A stretch of DNA of 64,000 bases from an uncultured Bacteroidota bacterium (lineage in GTDB: Bacteria; Bacteroidota; Bacteroidia; Flavobacteriales; Flavobacteriaceae). Below are positions 25,320 through 36,537 of the stretch, one piece after another. The notes under the pieces are model-generated. The model was not told the DNA's origin and ran no database searches. It saw nothing but the letters and a program-made list of their open reading frames with translations. A program made the translations under genes and the position numbers. The DNA lies in assembly GCA_902516925.1 (NCBI GenBank), contig CABYAF010000001.1:62001-126000 (forward strand). Reading direction: 5' to 3'. Every line of letters starts with the position of its first letter. Positions within the stretch are counted from its first letter, which is position 1.

Positions 25320-27119
25320 TTAATCGTTGATTTTAAGGACAGCCATAAAAGCTTGCTGAGGAATCTCAACACTTCCAACCATTCTCATTTTCTTTTTACC
25401 CTTTTTCTGTTTTTCCAACAACTTTCTCTTTCTTGTAACATCACCACCATAAAGTTTAGCGGTTACATCTTTTCTATAAGCCTTAATGGTTTCTCTTGAA
25501 ATAATTTTAGCACCTATTGCCGCTTGAACGGGAATATCAAACTGCTGTCTTGGTATTAACTCTTTCAGTTTTTCACACATTTTTCTACCCATTCTTTGAG
25601 CATTATCGAAATGAATTAAAGAAGACAAAGCGTCAACAGGTTTTCCGTTAAGCAAAATATCTAAACGGACAAGCTTTGATGCAACAAAACCGGTGGGCGT
25701 ATAATCAAATGAAGCATACCCTTTTGAAACAGATTTGAGACGATCATAAAAATCAAAGACAATTTCCGCTAAAGGAAGCTTAAAGTTAAGCTCAACCCTT
25801 TCTGTTGTTAGGTATCTTTGGTTTTTAATTTCACCTCTTTTTTCAATACATAAGGTTAATACATTACCAACAAACTCTGACTTTGTTATGATTGTTGCGT
25901 CAATGTAGGGCTCTTCTACACGATTTAAGCTAGACGGGTCTGGAAGGTCAGACGGGTTGTTCACCTTAATTTCTTTAGACGGGTCTTTGTTTACATAAGC
26001 CTTATATGAAACATTAGGAACGGTTGTTATTACCGACATATTAAATTCCCTTTGCAGTCTTTCTTGAATTATTTCTAAGTGAAGCATACCTAAAAAACCA
26101 CACCTAAAACCAAAACCAAGAGCGGCAGAACTTTCAGGAGAAAAAACCAGAGAAGCGTCATTAAGCTGAAGCTTTTCCATGCTAGATCTTAAATCTTCAT
26201 AGTCATCAGTGTCAACAGGGTAAATACCAGCAAAAACCATAGGCTTTACTTCTTCAAAACCTTCAATAGCTCCAACAGCTTTATCACCAACTAGTGTTAT
26301 CGTGTCTCCTACTTTTACGTCTTTTGCATCTTTAATTCCAGTGATTAAATAACCAACATCACCAGTCAAAACTTCTTTTTTTGGAACCTGGCTTAACTTT
26401 AGTGTACCCACTTCTTCAACCCCATAATCTTTTCCCGTCGACATAAATCTAACCCTGTCACCTTTCGAAAGCTTTCCGTTTATAACCTTAAAATATGTTT
26501 CAATTCCACGATATGGATTAAACACAGAATCAAAAATAAGGGCCTGCAAAGGAGAGTCTAGCTTTCCCTCTGGAGCAGGTACCCTGTCAATAATTCCTTT
26601 GATTATATCTTCTATACCCTCACCTGTTTTGGCAGAGGCAAGAATAACCTCTTCAGGTTTACACCCAATTAAAGAAACAATTTCATCAATAACAACCTCT
26701 GTGTTTGCAGAAGGCAGGTCAATCTTGTTTACAACAGGGATAATTTCTAAATCATTGTCAACAGCTAAATATAGATTAGATATTGTTTGGGCCTGAATAC
26801 TTTGAGCAGCATCAACAACCAACAAAGCCCCCTCGCAAGCAGCAATAGCCCTGGAAACTTCGTAGGAAAAATCAACATGCCCGGGGGTGTCAATTAAATT
26901 TAAAATAAATTTTTCACCACCCACCTCATAGTCCATCTGTACCGCATGAGACTTTATTGTTATTCCTCTTTCCCTCTCAAGATCCATATCATCTAATAAT
27001 TGGTCCTGTTTTTCTCTGTCGGAAACAGACCCAGTAAAATCTAGAAGACGGTCTGCAAGCGTACTCTTTCCATGGTCTATATGGGCAATAATACAGAAAT
27101 TACGTATGTTTTGTGACAC
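25320..27119 (-). CDS. lepA: Elongation factor 4 (LepA)
   Basis: A ribosome-associated GTPase of about 599 aa that back-translocates or remodels stalled ribosomes. The G1 motif [15 protein letters not shown], switch region [14 protein letters not shown]3 [12 protein letters not shown] and G4 NKIDLP are intact. The LepA-specific C-terminal domain ends [12 protein letters not shown] 27119 is preferred as start because the product then begins [18 protein letters not shown], as in relatives, and the TATCTTTG box at 27135-27142 is upstream of it. Third positions are strongly T/G-biased. Confidence 0.96.
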   Translation of the reverse strand: MSQNIRNFCIIAHIDHGKSTLADRLLDFTGSVSDREKQDQLLDDMDLERERGITIKSHAVQMDYEVGGEKFILNLIDTPGHVDFSYEVSRAIAACEGALLVVDAAQSIQAQTISNLYLAVDNDLEIIPVVNKIDLPSANTEVVIDEIVSLIGCKPEEVILASAKTGEGIEDIIKGIIDRVPAPEGKLDSPLQALIFDSVFNPYRGIETYFKVINGKLSKGDRVRFMSTGKDYGVEEVGTLKLSQVPKKEVLTGDVGYLITGIKDAKDVKVGDTITLVGDKAVGAIEGFEEVKPMVFAGIYPVDTDDYEDLRSSMEKLQLNDASLVFSPESSAALGFGFRCGFLGMLHLEIIQERLQREFNMSVITTVPNVSYKAYVNKDPSKEIKVNNPSDLPDPSSLNRVEEPYIDATIITKSEFVGNVLTLCIEKRGEIKNQRYLTTERVELNFKLPLAEIVFDFYDRLKSVSKGYASFDYTPTGFVASKLVRLDILLNGKPVDALSSLIHFDNAQRMGRKMCEKLKELIPRQQFDIPVQAAIGAKIISRETIKAYRKDVTAKLYGGDVTRKRKLLEKQKKGKKKMRMVGSVEIPQQAFMAVLKIND

Positions 27120-27134
27120 AATAAATGTTTCCCA

Positions 27135-27142
27135 CAAAGATA
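27135..27142 (-). promoter_or_regulatory. -7 promoter box of lepA operon
   Basis: TATCTTTG on the minus strand ends 15 nt before the preferred GTG start of lepA. Confidence 0.5.
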
Positions 27143-27193
27143 CTTACTTTGTATAATCTTTAGGGACAACACATAAATAAATTAAAGAATTGT

Positions 27194-27201
27194 TAATTTT
27201 G
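27194..27201 (+). promoter_or_regulatory. -7 promoter box of dus
   Basis: TAATTTTG fits TANNTTTG and ends 4 nt (CCAC) before the dus ATG, predicting a leaderless mRNA. Confidence 0.6.
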
Positions 27202-27205
27202 CCAC

Positions 27206-28204
27206 ATGCTTAAAATAGGAAACATAGAACTTCCTGAATTTCCATTGCTGCTTGCGCCTATGGAAGATGTTAGTGATCCACCTTTTAGAGCTCTTTGTAA
27301 AGAGCAAGGTGCGGATGTTGTATACACTGAGTTTATATCAAGTGAGGGATTAATAAGAAACGCAGCAAAAAGCACGAAAAAACTAGATATCTATACAAAA
27401 GAAAGACCAGTTGGAATTCAAATATTTGGATCAAACCTTGAGTCTATGTTGGGTGCGGTAGATATAGTTGAGAGAACAAACCCGGATATAATTGATATTA
27501 ACTACGGGTGCCCTGTAAAAAAAGTTGTTTGTAAGGGTGCAGGAGCAGGGATTTTAAAAGACATTCCACTTATGGTGAGTCTTACAAAAGAAATAGTAGA
27601 GAGGACAAAGCTGCCTGTAACTGTTAAAACAAGACTTGGTTGGGACGAAAAGACAATTAAAATTGTAGAGGTGGCGGAAAGATTACAGGATGTTGGTATA
27701 AAAGCTATATCTATCCACGGAAGAACTAGAGCTCAAATGTATAAAGGGTTTGCAGATTGGACTAAAATAACAGAAATAAAAAACAACCCAAGAATGCATA
27801 TTCCAGTATTTGGAAACGGAGATGTGAATACTCCAGAAAAAGCTAAAGAGATAAGGGATGAATATGGTTTAGATGGAGCAATGATAGGAAGAGCTTCAAT
27901 TGGAAACCCATGGTTCTTTGACCAAGTAAAACACTACCTTAAAACAGGAGAAAAAAAACAAGAACCAACAATTGCTGAGAGAGCAGAAATGGCAATTCGA
28001 CACTTAAAGATGGCTGTTGAATGGAAAGGAGAAATTTTGGGAGTATTAGAGACAAGGAGACACTATGGAAACTACTTTAAGGGTATAGCAAATTTTAAAG
28101 ACACAAAGAGTAGAATCTTAAATGAAAAAAACCCTGAAACAATTATAAAAGAACTTGAAGGTGTTAAAAAAACTTTTTCAGAAGCTGTTTTTATTAAGCT
28201 TTAG
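27206..28204 (+). CDS. dusB: tRNA-dihydrouridine synthase (DusB-like)
   Basis: A 332-aa FMN enzyme that reduces specific uridines of tRNA to dihydrouridine. The N-terminal LLAPMEDVSDPPFRALC, the catalytic Cys in NYGCPVKKVVCKGAGAGIL (near residue 100) and the FMN phosphate-binding IPVFGNGDVNTPEKA and DGAMIGRASIGNPW are all in place. The symbol is by best overall resemblance to DusB. It is divergent from lepA and its last 11 bp overlap the end of the convergent FtsX-type gene. Confidence 0.93.
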   Translation: MLKIGNIELPEFPLLLAPMEDVSDPPFRALCKEQGADVVYTEFISSEGLIRNAAKSTKKLDIYTKERPVGIQIFGSNLESMLGAVDIVERTNPDIIDINYGCPVKKVVCKGAGAGILKDIPLMVSLTKEIVERTKLPVTVKTRLGWDEKTIKIVEVAERLQDVGIKAISIHGRTRAQMYKGFADWTKITEIKNNPRMHIPVFGNGDVNTPEKAKEIRDEYGLDGAMIGRASIGNPWFFDQVKHYLKTGEKKQEPTIAERAEMAIRHLKMAVEWKGEILGVLETRRHYGNYFKGIANFKDTKSRILNEKNPETIIKELEGVKKTFSEAVFIKL

Positions 28205-29387
28205 CATTAGAGCTAGAAGACCAAGCAGAGGTTACAATCCCCATAAAAACAATTGTTGTAAAAACAATAATCACATTAAAAGCAGTTAAAGACACAGGGT
28301 ATGGTATAGAGGTACCAGGCACATAAACGAAAGAATAAAAATTCTGAATCGTTATTAATAACCAAGCAACACCAAGACCTAGTCCAGTTCCAAAAACTGT
28401 AGTAAAAACTCCAAGAGAAAAGAAGATGTTGTTAAAGTCTTTTTTTTGACCACCCAATATCTCAAGAACACGTAAATCTTTCCTTTTTTCAACCATCATT
28501 ATTGTAATTGAGCCAACAAGATTAAACATGGAAATTAAAGCTACCAGAGAAAAAATCAAATAAACAGCAATATTCTCAGTATTAAGCATTTTGTATAAAG
28601 CCGGGTTTAGGTCTTGCTTGTCTAATACAGAAAAATTAGACGCAAATAGAGCGTTTACCTCTTTTTCTAAATCAGACTTGTTTACACTTCCGTCTGAAAC
28701 AACCTCAATAGATGTGTATGAGTTTTCACCCACTCCCATAAGAGAAGAAAGTGTTTTAAGAGAAGTAAAGGCAAACTTGTTTTCAATATCAGAGCTTATT
28801 TGATATACACCTTCAATATCTAATGTTCTAGTATTAAATGGGGAAAAACTAAACAATGACCTTGAGTTTTTCTTTGCAGCTGTTGCTAAAAGAGAGAAAT
28901 CATCACTCATTACAACCTCAAGAGATGAGGCTAAATCTGCACCCAAATAGATTGCGTCTGGTTTACTGGGAGAAAAAGCACCAATAAGAGAAAGCGAGTC
29001 AAGCATCTTACCCATGTAATAATCATCATAAACCCCTTTAAGTATAACAGCACCAGAATTAAGCTCATTAGAAAGGGCAACTTTCTCTTCAATTACAGGA
29101 GAGGCGTCCAGCACACCCTCAATACCCTTTATCATATCTAATTTATCTTGACTTATCACAAAATAGCTTCCTGTTTTTTGAACAATTTTCAACTCTGGAT
29201 CAAATGAGCTTGTATATGTCAAACCAAAATTTTTAAGGCCAGCAAACCCACTTAAAACTAGAAGAAGAACACATGCTGCAGAGACGATCATAAAAAAAGC
29301 AAACCCATTAATTCTATTCACAATTGTTTTTTTGTCCTTCGAAAAAAAGTAGCGAACAGCAATTTTATATATATAAGGCTTGAGCAT
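28194..29387 (-). CDS. ABC transporter permease, FtsX/LolC-E type
   Basis: A 397-aa inner-membrane protein. It has one N-terminal membrane span (about 27-50), a large periplasmic MacB-like domain (about 55-275), then three spans (about 280-300, 325-350, 365-390). This is the FtsX/LolE architecture: such permeases move lipoproteins or transmit ATP-driven motion with a separate ATPase. No ATPase gene is adjacent. Its start lies 2 bp after the rbfA stop codon, an arrangement frequent in flavobacteria. Confidence 0.88.
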   Translation of the reverse strand: MLKPYIYKIAVRYFFSKDKKTIVNRINGFAFFMIVSAACVLLLVLSGFAGLKNFGLTYTSSFDPELKIVQKTGSYFVISQDKLDMIKGIEGVLDASPVIEEKVALSNELNSGAVILKGVYDDYYMGKMLDSLSLIGAFSPSKPDAIYLGADLASSLEVVMSDDFSLLATAAKKNSRSLFSFSPFNTRTLDIEGVYQISSDIENKFAFTSLKTLSSLMGVGENSYTSIEVVSDGSVNKSDLEKEVNALFASNFSVLDKQDLNPALYKMLNTENIAVYLIFSLVALISMFNLVGSITIMMVEKRKDLRVLEILGGQKKDFNNIFFSLGVFTTVFGTGLGLGVAWLLITIQNFYSFVYVPGTSIPYPVSLTAFNVIIVFTTIVFMGIVTSAWSSSSNAKA

Positions 29388-29389
29388 TA

Positions 29390-29749
29390 TTAATTAATAG
29401 GATTATCGGGATTATTAATAGAGTCATCAACAGAGTCAATGTAATCTAAAGAGTCGTCAATAAAGAAAGCAAGCTCTGGAATTTTTCTTAGATGGTTTTT
29501 AAGAGACATGGATAGGTCATGTTTAATTCTAGCAGCATTATCTTTAATTTGAGCCAAGTGCTGAGCTGAACTGTCACTTGGAAAAATACTTAAATAAACC
29601 TTGCATAAAGAAAGGTCAGGGGAAACCCTTACACGAGTAACCGATATAATTAAATTTTTAACGCCGCCTCGCCTAAGATCAGAACCAATTAATTCTGCAA
29701 TTTCTTTTTGAATTAAAGAGGAGATCTTTTTCTGTCTCTGAGTTTCCAT
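29390..29749 (-). CDS. rbfA: 30S ribosome-binding factor A
   Basis: A 119-aa KH-fold protein that assists 16S rRNA 5'-end processing and 30S maturation. The family's N-terminus is recognisable (TQRQKKISSLIQKEIAELIG), as are VTRVRVSPDLSLCKVYLSIF and the C-terminal LRKIPELAFFIDDSLDY. It is followed 2 bp later by the FtsX-type permease. The ATG lies 4 nt after a TACTTTTG promoter box, so the mRNA is predicted to be leaderless. Confidence 0.93.
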   Translation of the reverse strand: METQRQKKISSLIQKEIAELIGSDLRRGGVKNLIISVTRVRVSPDLSLCKVYLSIFPSDSSAQHLAQIKDNAARIKHDLSMSLKNHLRKIPELAFFIDDSLDYIDSVDDSINNPDNPIN

Positions 29750-29753
29750 CTTT

Positions 29754-29761
29754 CAAAAGTA
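29754..29761 (-). promoter_or_regulatory. -7 promoter box of rbfA
   Basis: TACTTTTG on the minus strand ends 4 nt (AAAG) before the rbfA ATG. Confidence 0.55.
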
Positions 29762-29810
29762 CTAGAAATAAAAAACAATATTTAAGTTTTATAAAAACAT
29801 TCCGAAATTG

Positions 29811-29818
29811 TATATTTG
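29811..29818 (+). promoter_or_regulatory. -7 promoter box of the CAT-anticodon tRNA
   Basis: TATATTTG ends 10 nt before the first base of the mature tRNA. Confidence 0.55.
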
Positions 29819-29828
29819 CGCTCTTACT

Positions 29829-29902
29829 GGTCCTATAGCTCAGTTGGTTAGAGTAGATGACTCATAATCATTTGGTCCCTGGTTCGAGTCCAGGTGGGAC
29901 CA
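29829..29902 (+). tRNA. tRNA with CAT anticodon (elongator Met, or Ile2)
   Basis: A 74-nt cloverleaf. The acceptor stem GGTCCTA/TGGGACC has one T-G pair, the anticodon loop CTCATAA gives CAT, the T stem is CCTGG/CCAGG with loop TTCGAGT, and the discriminator base is A. The first acceptor pair is G-C, so it is not an initiator. Elongator Met and lysidine-modified Ile2 share this anticodon, and the bases seen do not settle which it is. CCA is not encoded. A strong terminator follows. Confidence 0.9.
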
Positions 29903-29907
29903 CCCTT

Positions 29908-29934
29908 AAAACCCCTCTTCTTGAGGGGTTTTTT
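29908..29934 (+). terminator. Rho-independent terminator after the tRNA
   Basis: A 10-bp perfect stem AAAACCCCTC/GAGGGGTTTT with a TTCTT loop, continuing into a T run. It directly follows the tRNA and also marks the end of the convergent minus-strand membrane-protein genes. Confidence 0.85.
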
Positions 29935-29937
29935 GTT

Positions 29938-30123
29938 CTAAATAACAAAAAACTCAATAATCAAGGGAATGGTTATAAAAAAACTAATGCACATCCTTTC
30001 ACCGAAGCTTACATCATCTTTATAGCCCCCCCACTTGGTAAACGGCTGTCTAATTTTTCTTATTTTGTAGTAAAGAGGCATGCTTGTTAAAAGTACTATA
30101 TAATAAACTATTATAGCAGCCAT
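29938..30123 (-). CDS. Small two-span membrane protein, unknown function
   Basis: A 61-aa protein, starting MAAIIVYYIVLLTSMPLYYK from ATG 30123. It has two hydrophobic segments (about 2-20 and 43-60) separated by a basic loop containing RKIRQPFTKWGG. It overlaps the stop codon of the upstream DUF975-like gene by one base (TGATG; a GTG one codon earlier is also possible). This coupling supports it being a real gene. I do not recognise the family. Confidence 0.55.
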   Translation of the reverse strand: MAAIIVYYIVLLTSMPLYYKIRKIRQPFTKWGGYKDDVSFGERMCISFFITIPLIIEFFVI

Positions 30124-30713
30124 CACTTTTTAAATTCTTTTTTAAGCTCCTCATAAAAACCAGCATATGCAACAGAATATCTTGGAAGAAGCCATACCCA
30201 CCAAATAAATAAAGTAAAAACTCCCAAAAAAAAGTACAAAAAGGCTTCTAAGTTCAACATGAACAGCTGCCATTTATTATTTCTCATCATTTTTTCACTT
30301 AAGTTAAATGCTTCAATTACACCAATATCAGGATCATCTGCAAGTATAAAAAAAACCTGAGAGTACATTAATGCTAAAATAATTCCAGGGATAATCAAAA
30401 GTATAAAACCAAGAACAATAGCGATTGAAAGTATCAGTATAAAAACAATGGGCTTAAAACCATTAAAACGACTAAAGATTGTTTTAAAATCCCCCTCACC
30501 TTTATTATAAACATCAAGACAAAAAACAGCGATACCTAATTGAAGATATCCTGATAGACAAACCACCACAATGTTTAAAAGTACATTTTGAGGCGAAACA
30601 GAAGATATTATTTGAGGCAATGCGGATGCTAGAACTAAACAAATGAATACCTGAAAATAAGAATCCTTTAAAATAGGTTTTGTTCTATCGACTAAATCAC
30701 GGTTTGATATCAT
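30123..30713 (-). CDS. DUF975-like integral membrane protein
   Basis: A 196-aa protein with about four or five membrane spans. ALMYSQVFFILADDPDIGV and the following AFNLSEKMMRNNKWQLFML strongly resemble DUF975-type proteins, where the 'AL..S..LM.G.k..lF.L' pattern after a cytoplasmic loop is characteristic. Function in this family is unknown. It is coupled to the 61-aa membrane-protein gene downstream. Confidence 0.72.
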   Translation of the reverse strand: MISNRDLVDRTKPILKDSYFQVFICLVLASALPQIISSVSPQNVLLNIVVVCLSGYLQLGIAVFCLDVYNKGEGDFKTIFSRFNGFKPIVFILILSIAIVLGFILLIIPGIILALMYSQVFFILADDPDIGVIEAFNLSEKMMRNNKWQLFMLNLEAFLYFFLGVFTLFIWWVWLLPRYSVAYAGFYEELKKEFKK

Positions 30714-30756
30714 AAATTAATTAATGGTTATTATAAATGTAATAAAAACCTCGATA

Positions 30757-31011
30757 CTATTGAGCTTTTACATTAGTAAGCATGTAATCAAAAAACACAC
30801 CTTTTAAAAAATTAACCAACTCCTCATCTTTTATCACCACACTATCTTTAAAAACACCAAAGTCAATATCATTTTCAAAATAAGTAACAACCATTTCATA
30901 TTCATTTATAGTTGCATCGTGTTCAATTTTAGTTTTTTTGTAAAGCATTGTGTTTCCATTAAGCTCTTTTTGCCTTTGGTCTTTTTCCGTCTCAATAATT
31001 TTATATCTCAT
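30757..31011 (-). CDS. Hypothetical 84-aa protein
   Basis: An acidic-to-neutral soluble protein (MRYKIIETEKDQRQKELNGN onward) with alternating beta-like stretches and a C-terminal FLKGVFFDYMLTNVKAQ helix. I do not recognise the family. The coding frame is consistent with its neighbours in codon use and is followed closely by the DUF975-like gene. It may be co-transcribed with a 27-codon membrane ORF upstream (31001-31084). Confidence 0.5.
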   Translation of the reverse strand: MRYKIIETEKDQRQKELNGNTMLYKKTKIEHDATINEYEMVVTYFENDIDFGVFKDSVVIKDEELVNFLKGVFFDYMLTNVKAQ

Positions 31012-31084
31012 CTTTTTTAAAAAACTTTCTGTACAACCAATATATTAAAATGAATATGTAACCAATAATAAAATAATATCGCAT
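31001..31084 (-). CDS. Possible 27-aa single-span membrane microprotein
   Basis: A short frame from ATG 31084 to TAA 31001: MRYYFIIGYIFILIYWLYRK followed by FFKKDEI. It is a single membrane span with a positive tail, a plausible microprotein. It overlaps the start of the 84-aa gene by 11 bp. Being short and A/T-rich it could be a chance frame; no promoter box was found close to it. Confidence 0.3.
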   Translation of the reverse strand: MRYYFIIGYIFILIYWLYRKFFKKDEI

Positions 31085-31229
31085 ACATAAATTTAAAAAA
31101 AATCAAAATATTATTAATTACTGCAATCTAGTTTTTAAACACGTATAATCTAAAATTATAAAGCTTAAGCAAAAAATATTAATAAGTGTATAAAGCAGTT
31201 GTGTCGTTTTATAAAAAGTTTTAATTTAA

Positions 31230-33416
<2,187 letters not shown>

Positions 33417-33454
33417 ACTATAATTTTTATATTTAAAGACTTAAAAGATCAATT

Positions 33455-35476
33455 ATGAAAAATTACACTTTTAAATTTATACTAAGCGCACTATTGTTCT
33501 CTTCAATTTATTTGAACGCACAAGAATTTACGGTGGAATCAAACCTTGATAACTTATCAATAGAAGTTGGTGAGATTTTTGAACCCATAACAAATATTAT
33601 AAATAAGAACGGAGATAAAGTAGAGTGCCCAAACATAATTTATTACAATAAAAATGGGGCATTAAATTGGGACGACGGAATTAGTATTAATAGAAGGAGA
33701 GGAACAATTAAAGGAGAAATTCCTGGTCAACATAAAGTTATTGCACTTTGTATTGGACTATCTGAAGGTAGATTGAGTAGAGATTTTGATGTGACAGTTA
33801 ATTATGCTAAGCCTAAAGAGCTGCAAGTTGACCTAAGCAGAGAAACAGTATATACAGGAACATATGTCCCTCTACTTTATAAAGTGGTTGACGCATATGG
33901 TTTTACTAGGTTTGATGCTGAGATTCAAATAAGTTCGGACAATGACTTAGTGGAAATAGACAACTTAAATAATGTTAAAGCAGTCAAGCCTGGGAATGCT
34001 AAACTAAAAATTGAGCTTGATGGAGTATCAACATCATTAAGTTTTAAAATTAAAGAAACACCAATCTCTAAACTTTCAATTAACGCTAATCTTGATGTAG
34101 CCAGAACAGGAGATGTGGTTAAGTTCTCCACAACTGCTTATGATACTAAAGGAAGGGTAGTTACAGATGCCCCCCTTAGTTATTCTTTCTCGGGAGAGTC
34201 TTTTGATAAGAGTTCAACTGCCGCAGGTTTAATAAAAGATGATGGAAGATTTGTTGCAGAAACAGCAGGCAAGTATTTAATTACGGTAACAGCTGGAGAG
34301 AAGTCAATTTCAAAACCCCTGGTTGTTTATGATAGAGGTATTCAAAGAGAAGTTGTTACTGTGGGAGCAGGTACAGTAGAGGATAAGCACACTTCAGACT
34401 TTTGGGTGTTTGAGGGGCAAGATGGAAATGATTATGCAGTTTCTGGCACTTGGGGTGCAGATGGAACTACTTATTTCTGGGATGTGACAGATCCAGGAAA
34501 TTTGAAAAAAATTGATAGTGTTCAAGTAGATGCAAGAACCGTGAATGATGTAAAGGTTTCAGCGGATGGTAGAATTTCTATAATTAGTAGAGAGGGAGCT
34601 TCAAATAGGAGAAACGGAATTGTAATTCTTGACACAACAAACCCTTACGATGTTAAAATTCTTTCAGAGTACACAACAAACTTAACTGGAGGTGTTCACA
34701 ACTTATTTATCTACGAAGACCATGTTTATGCACTTAGTAATAGCGAAAGGTTTTACGTGATAAATATTAAGGATCCAACAAACCCATATGAAGTTGGTAT
34801 GTTTGAAATAGGAGAAAAAGGACAAGCTATTCATGATGTATGGATAGAGGATGGTATTGCATACTCTTCAAACTGGAAACATGGAGTATATATGATTGAC
34901 GTTGGCAATGGGGTTGCAGGTGGGTCGCCATCAAATCCTGTAGCAATGGCAAATTATAGCTATGAATCAGGAGCTCATCACGCAACATTTCCTTTTAAAA
35001 GTAAATCGGCTGATAAGTTTTATACAATATTAGGTGATGAAATTTTTCCTCAAGGCATTGATGTATATACTACTAATGAGACAGCAGGATTCCTTCACTT
35101 TGTCGATTTTACTGATTTAAACAATCCAGTAGAAGTTGCTAGATATGAACTGCCTGGACACGGATCTCATAATTACTGGATTGAGGACGAAGTACTATAT
35201 GTAGCAATGTATACAGGTGGTGTCAGGATAGTTGATATTAGCGGAGAACTTATGGGTGACCTCTTTCGACAGGGACGTGAAATAGGCCATATCAACACAG
35301 CAAATCCAAACGGATATATTCCTAATGCTGCAATGTCGTGGGGTGCACAGCTCTATAAAGGTCATGTCTTTTATTCAGATCATAATGGTGGGATTGGCTC
35401 ATCAAAAGTGTTACCAACAAAACCAGATAATTCTAGAATTAATGAATATTTAGATAGACCAAGACTAATCGATTAA
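33455..35476 (+). CDS. Secreted LVIVD-repeat beta-propeller protein with Ig-like domains
   Basis: A 673-aa protein with a signal peptide ending SIYLNAQ (about residue 22). An N-terminal part of about 270 residues is made of Ig-like/Big_2-type beta domains (for example NVKAVKPGNAKLKIELDGV and AETAGKYLITVTAGE). Then comes a propeller with LVIVD-type repeats: GIVILDTTNPYDVKIL, FYVINIKDPTNPYEV, GVYMIDVGN, FLHFVDFTDLNNPVEVARY, GVRIVDISGEL. Histidine-containing loops (GVHNLF, QAIHDVW, AHHATF, GSHNYW) recur at the blades and may bind metal. No sorting domain is seen at the C-terminus. It starts 38 bp after katG and ends 3 bp before the next propeller gene. Function unknown. Confidence 0.75.
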   Translation: MKNYTFKFILSALLFSSIYLNAQEFTVESNLDNLSIEVGEIFEPITNIINKNGDKVECPNIIYYNKNGALNWDDGISINRRRGTIKGEIPGQHKVIALCIGLSEGRLSRDFDVTVNYAKPKELQVDLSRETVYTGTYVPLLYKVVDAYGFTRFDAEIQISSDNDLVEIDNLNNVKAVKPGNAKLKIELDGVSTSLSFKIKETPISKLSINANLDVARTGDVVKFSTTAYDTKGRVVTDAPLSYSFSGESFDKSSTAAGLIKDDGRFVAETAGKYLITVTAGEKSISKPLVVYDRGIQREVVTVGAGTVEDKHTSDFWVFEGQDGNDYAVSGTWGADGTTYFWDVTDPGNLKKIDSVQVDARTVNDVKVSADGRISIISREGASNRRNGIVILDTTNPYDVKILSEYTTNLTGGVHNLFIYEDHVYALSNSERFYVINIKDPTNPYEVGMFEIGEKGQAIHDVWIEDGIAYSSNWKHGVYMIDVGNGVAGGSPSNPVAMANYSYESGAHHATFPFKSKSADKFYTILGDEIFPQGIDVYTTNETAGFLHFVDFTDLNNPVEVARYELPGHGSHNYWIEDEVLYVAMYTGGVRIVDISGELMGDLFRQGREIGHINTANPNGYIPNAAMSWGAQLYKGHVFYSDHNGGIGSSKVLPTKPDNSRINEYLDRPRLID

Positions 35477-35479
35477 ATT

Positions 35480-36532
35480 ATGAAGACACTCTATTTAATT
35501 TTATGCCTTTTAATTTTTAACATTGGGTTTTCACAAGAATATTATATCTATGTTGCCGCCGAGTCTGATGATCAGGTTTCAGTATTAAAATTTGATGGAA
35601 AAGAAATTCAAGAGACAGATAGAGTTTCGGTTGGAGTAATGCCTACAGAAAATGAAGGTCCACACGGAATAACAGTTGACCCTAACGGAAAATATTGGTA
35701 TCTAACCCTGGCACACGGAAGCCCAAACGGATCAGTTATTAAATATTCTACTGAAAACAATGAGCCACTATCAAAAGTTGAGTTAGGACTTTTTCCAGCT
35801 ACCATGCAAATTTCAAAAACAACAGGACTTCTTTATGTAGTCAATTTTAATTTGCATGGCCTAATGAAAACAAGCACAGTATCTGTTGTTGATCCAGAGT
35901 ACATGGTAGAGATAACTAAAATAAAAACAGGTATTATGCCTCATGGGTCAAGAATGTCCCCAGATGGAAATCTTCATTATTCTGTAGCTATGATGTCGGG
36001 AGAACTATTTGAAATAGACGCGATTGATTTGAGTGTCAAGCGTATTTTGAGTCTTGATAGCAATAAACACCACAGGAATGCGATGCATCACTCAAAAGTT
36101 AAGCCAACCTGGGTAACTCCGTCCCCGTCAGGAAAAGAATTATATATAGCTGGTAATGGCTCAAATAAAATCTTCATTGTAGATGTCGAACAATGGAAAG
36201 TTAAGCAAACAATTGAGACAGGAGAAGGACCCTACAATATTGCCGCTTCACCTGATGGCAAACACATTGTAACAACCTTGAAAAACGAGGGAGCAGTTTC
36301 TGTTTGGTCCTTAGATAAAGGCAAGCAAATCTCTAAGATAAAAACATCAACGAACATCCCACATGGAGTGGTAATTTCACCGGATAATAAGTATGCTTTT
36401 ATTTCTGTTGAAGGGGTTGGCGGTGAAGCCGGTAAGGTTGATGTAATTAGCCTTGAAAAACTTGAATTAGTTGATTCTGCTGAGGTCGGAAAACAGGCAG
36501 GGGGAATTGCTTTTTGGAAAATTGCAGATTAG
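35480..36532 (+). CDS. Secreted YVTN/YncE-like beta-propeller protein
   Basis: A 350-aa protein with a signal peptide ending NIGFSQ (about residue 18), then seven propeller-like repeats (YIYVAAESDDQVSVLKFDG, GLLYVVNFN, ELYIAGNGSNKIFIVDVEQ, PDGKHIVTTLKNEG, PDNKYAFISVEG). Many blades contain PHG-type loops (GPHGITVDP, MPHGSRMSP, IPHGVVISP), and there is a His cluster DSNKHHRNAMHHSK near residue 195. These could hold a metal, but that is inference. It is placed between the LVIVD protein and an aminotransferase gene, overlapping the open frame of the latter. Confidence 0.75.
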   Translation: MKTLYLILCLLIFNIGFSQEYYIYVAAESDDQVSVLKFDGKEIQETDRVSVGVMPTENEGPHGITVDPNGKYWYLTLAHGSPNGSVIKYSTENNEPLSKVELGLFPATMQISKTTGLLYVVNFNLHGLMKTSTVSVVDPEYMVEITKIKTGIMPHGSRMSPDGNLHYSVAMMSGELFEIDAIDLSVKRILSLDSNKHHRNAMHHSKVKPTWVTPSPSGKELYIAGNGSNKIFIVDVEQWKVKQTIETGEGPYNIAASPDGKHIVTTLKNEGAVSVWSLDKGKQISKIKTSTNIPHGVVISPDNKYAFISVEGVGGEAGKVDVISLEKLELVDSAEVGKQAGGIAFWKIAD

Positions 36533-36537
36533 ATGTA

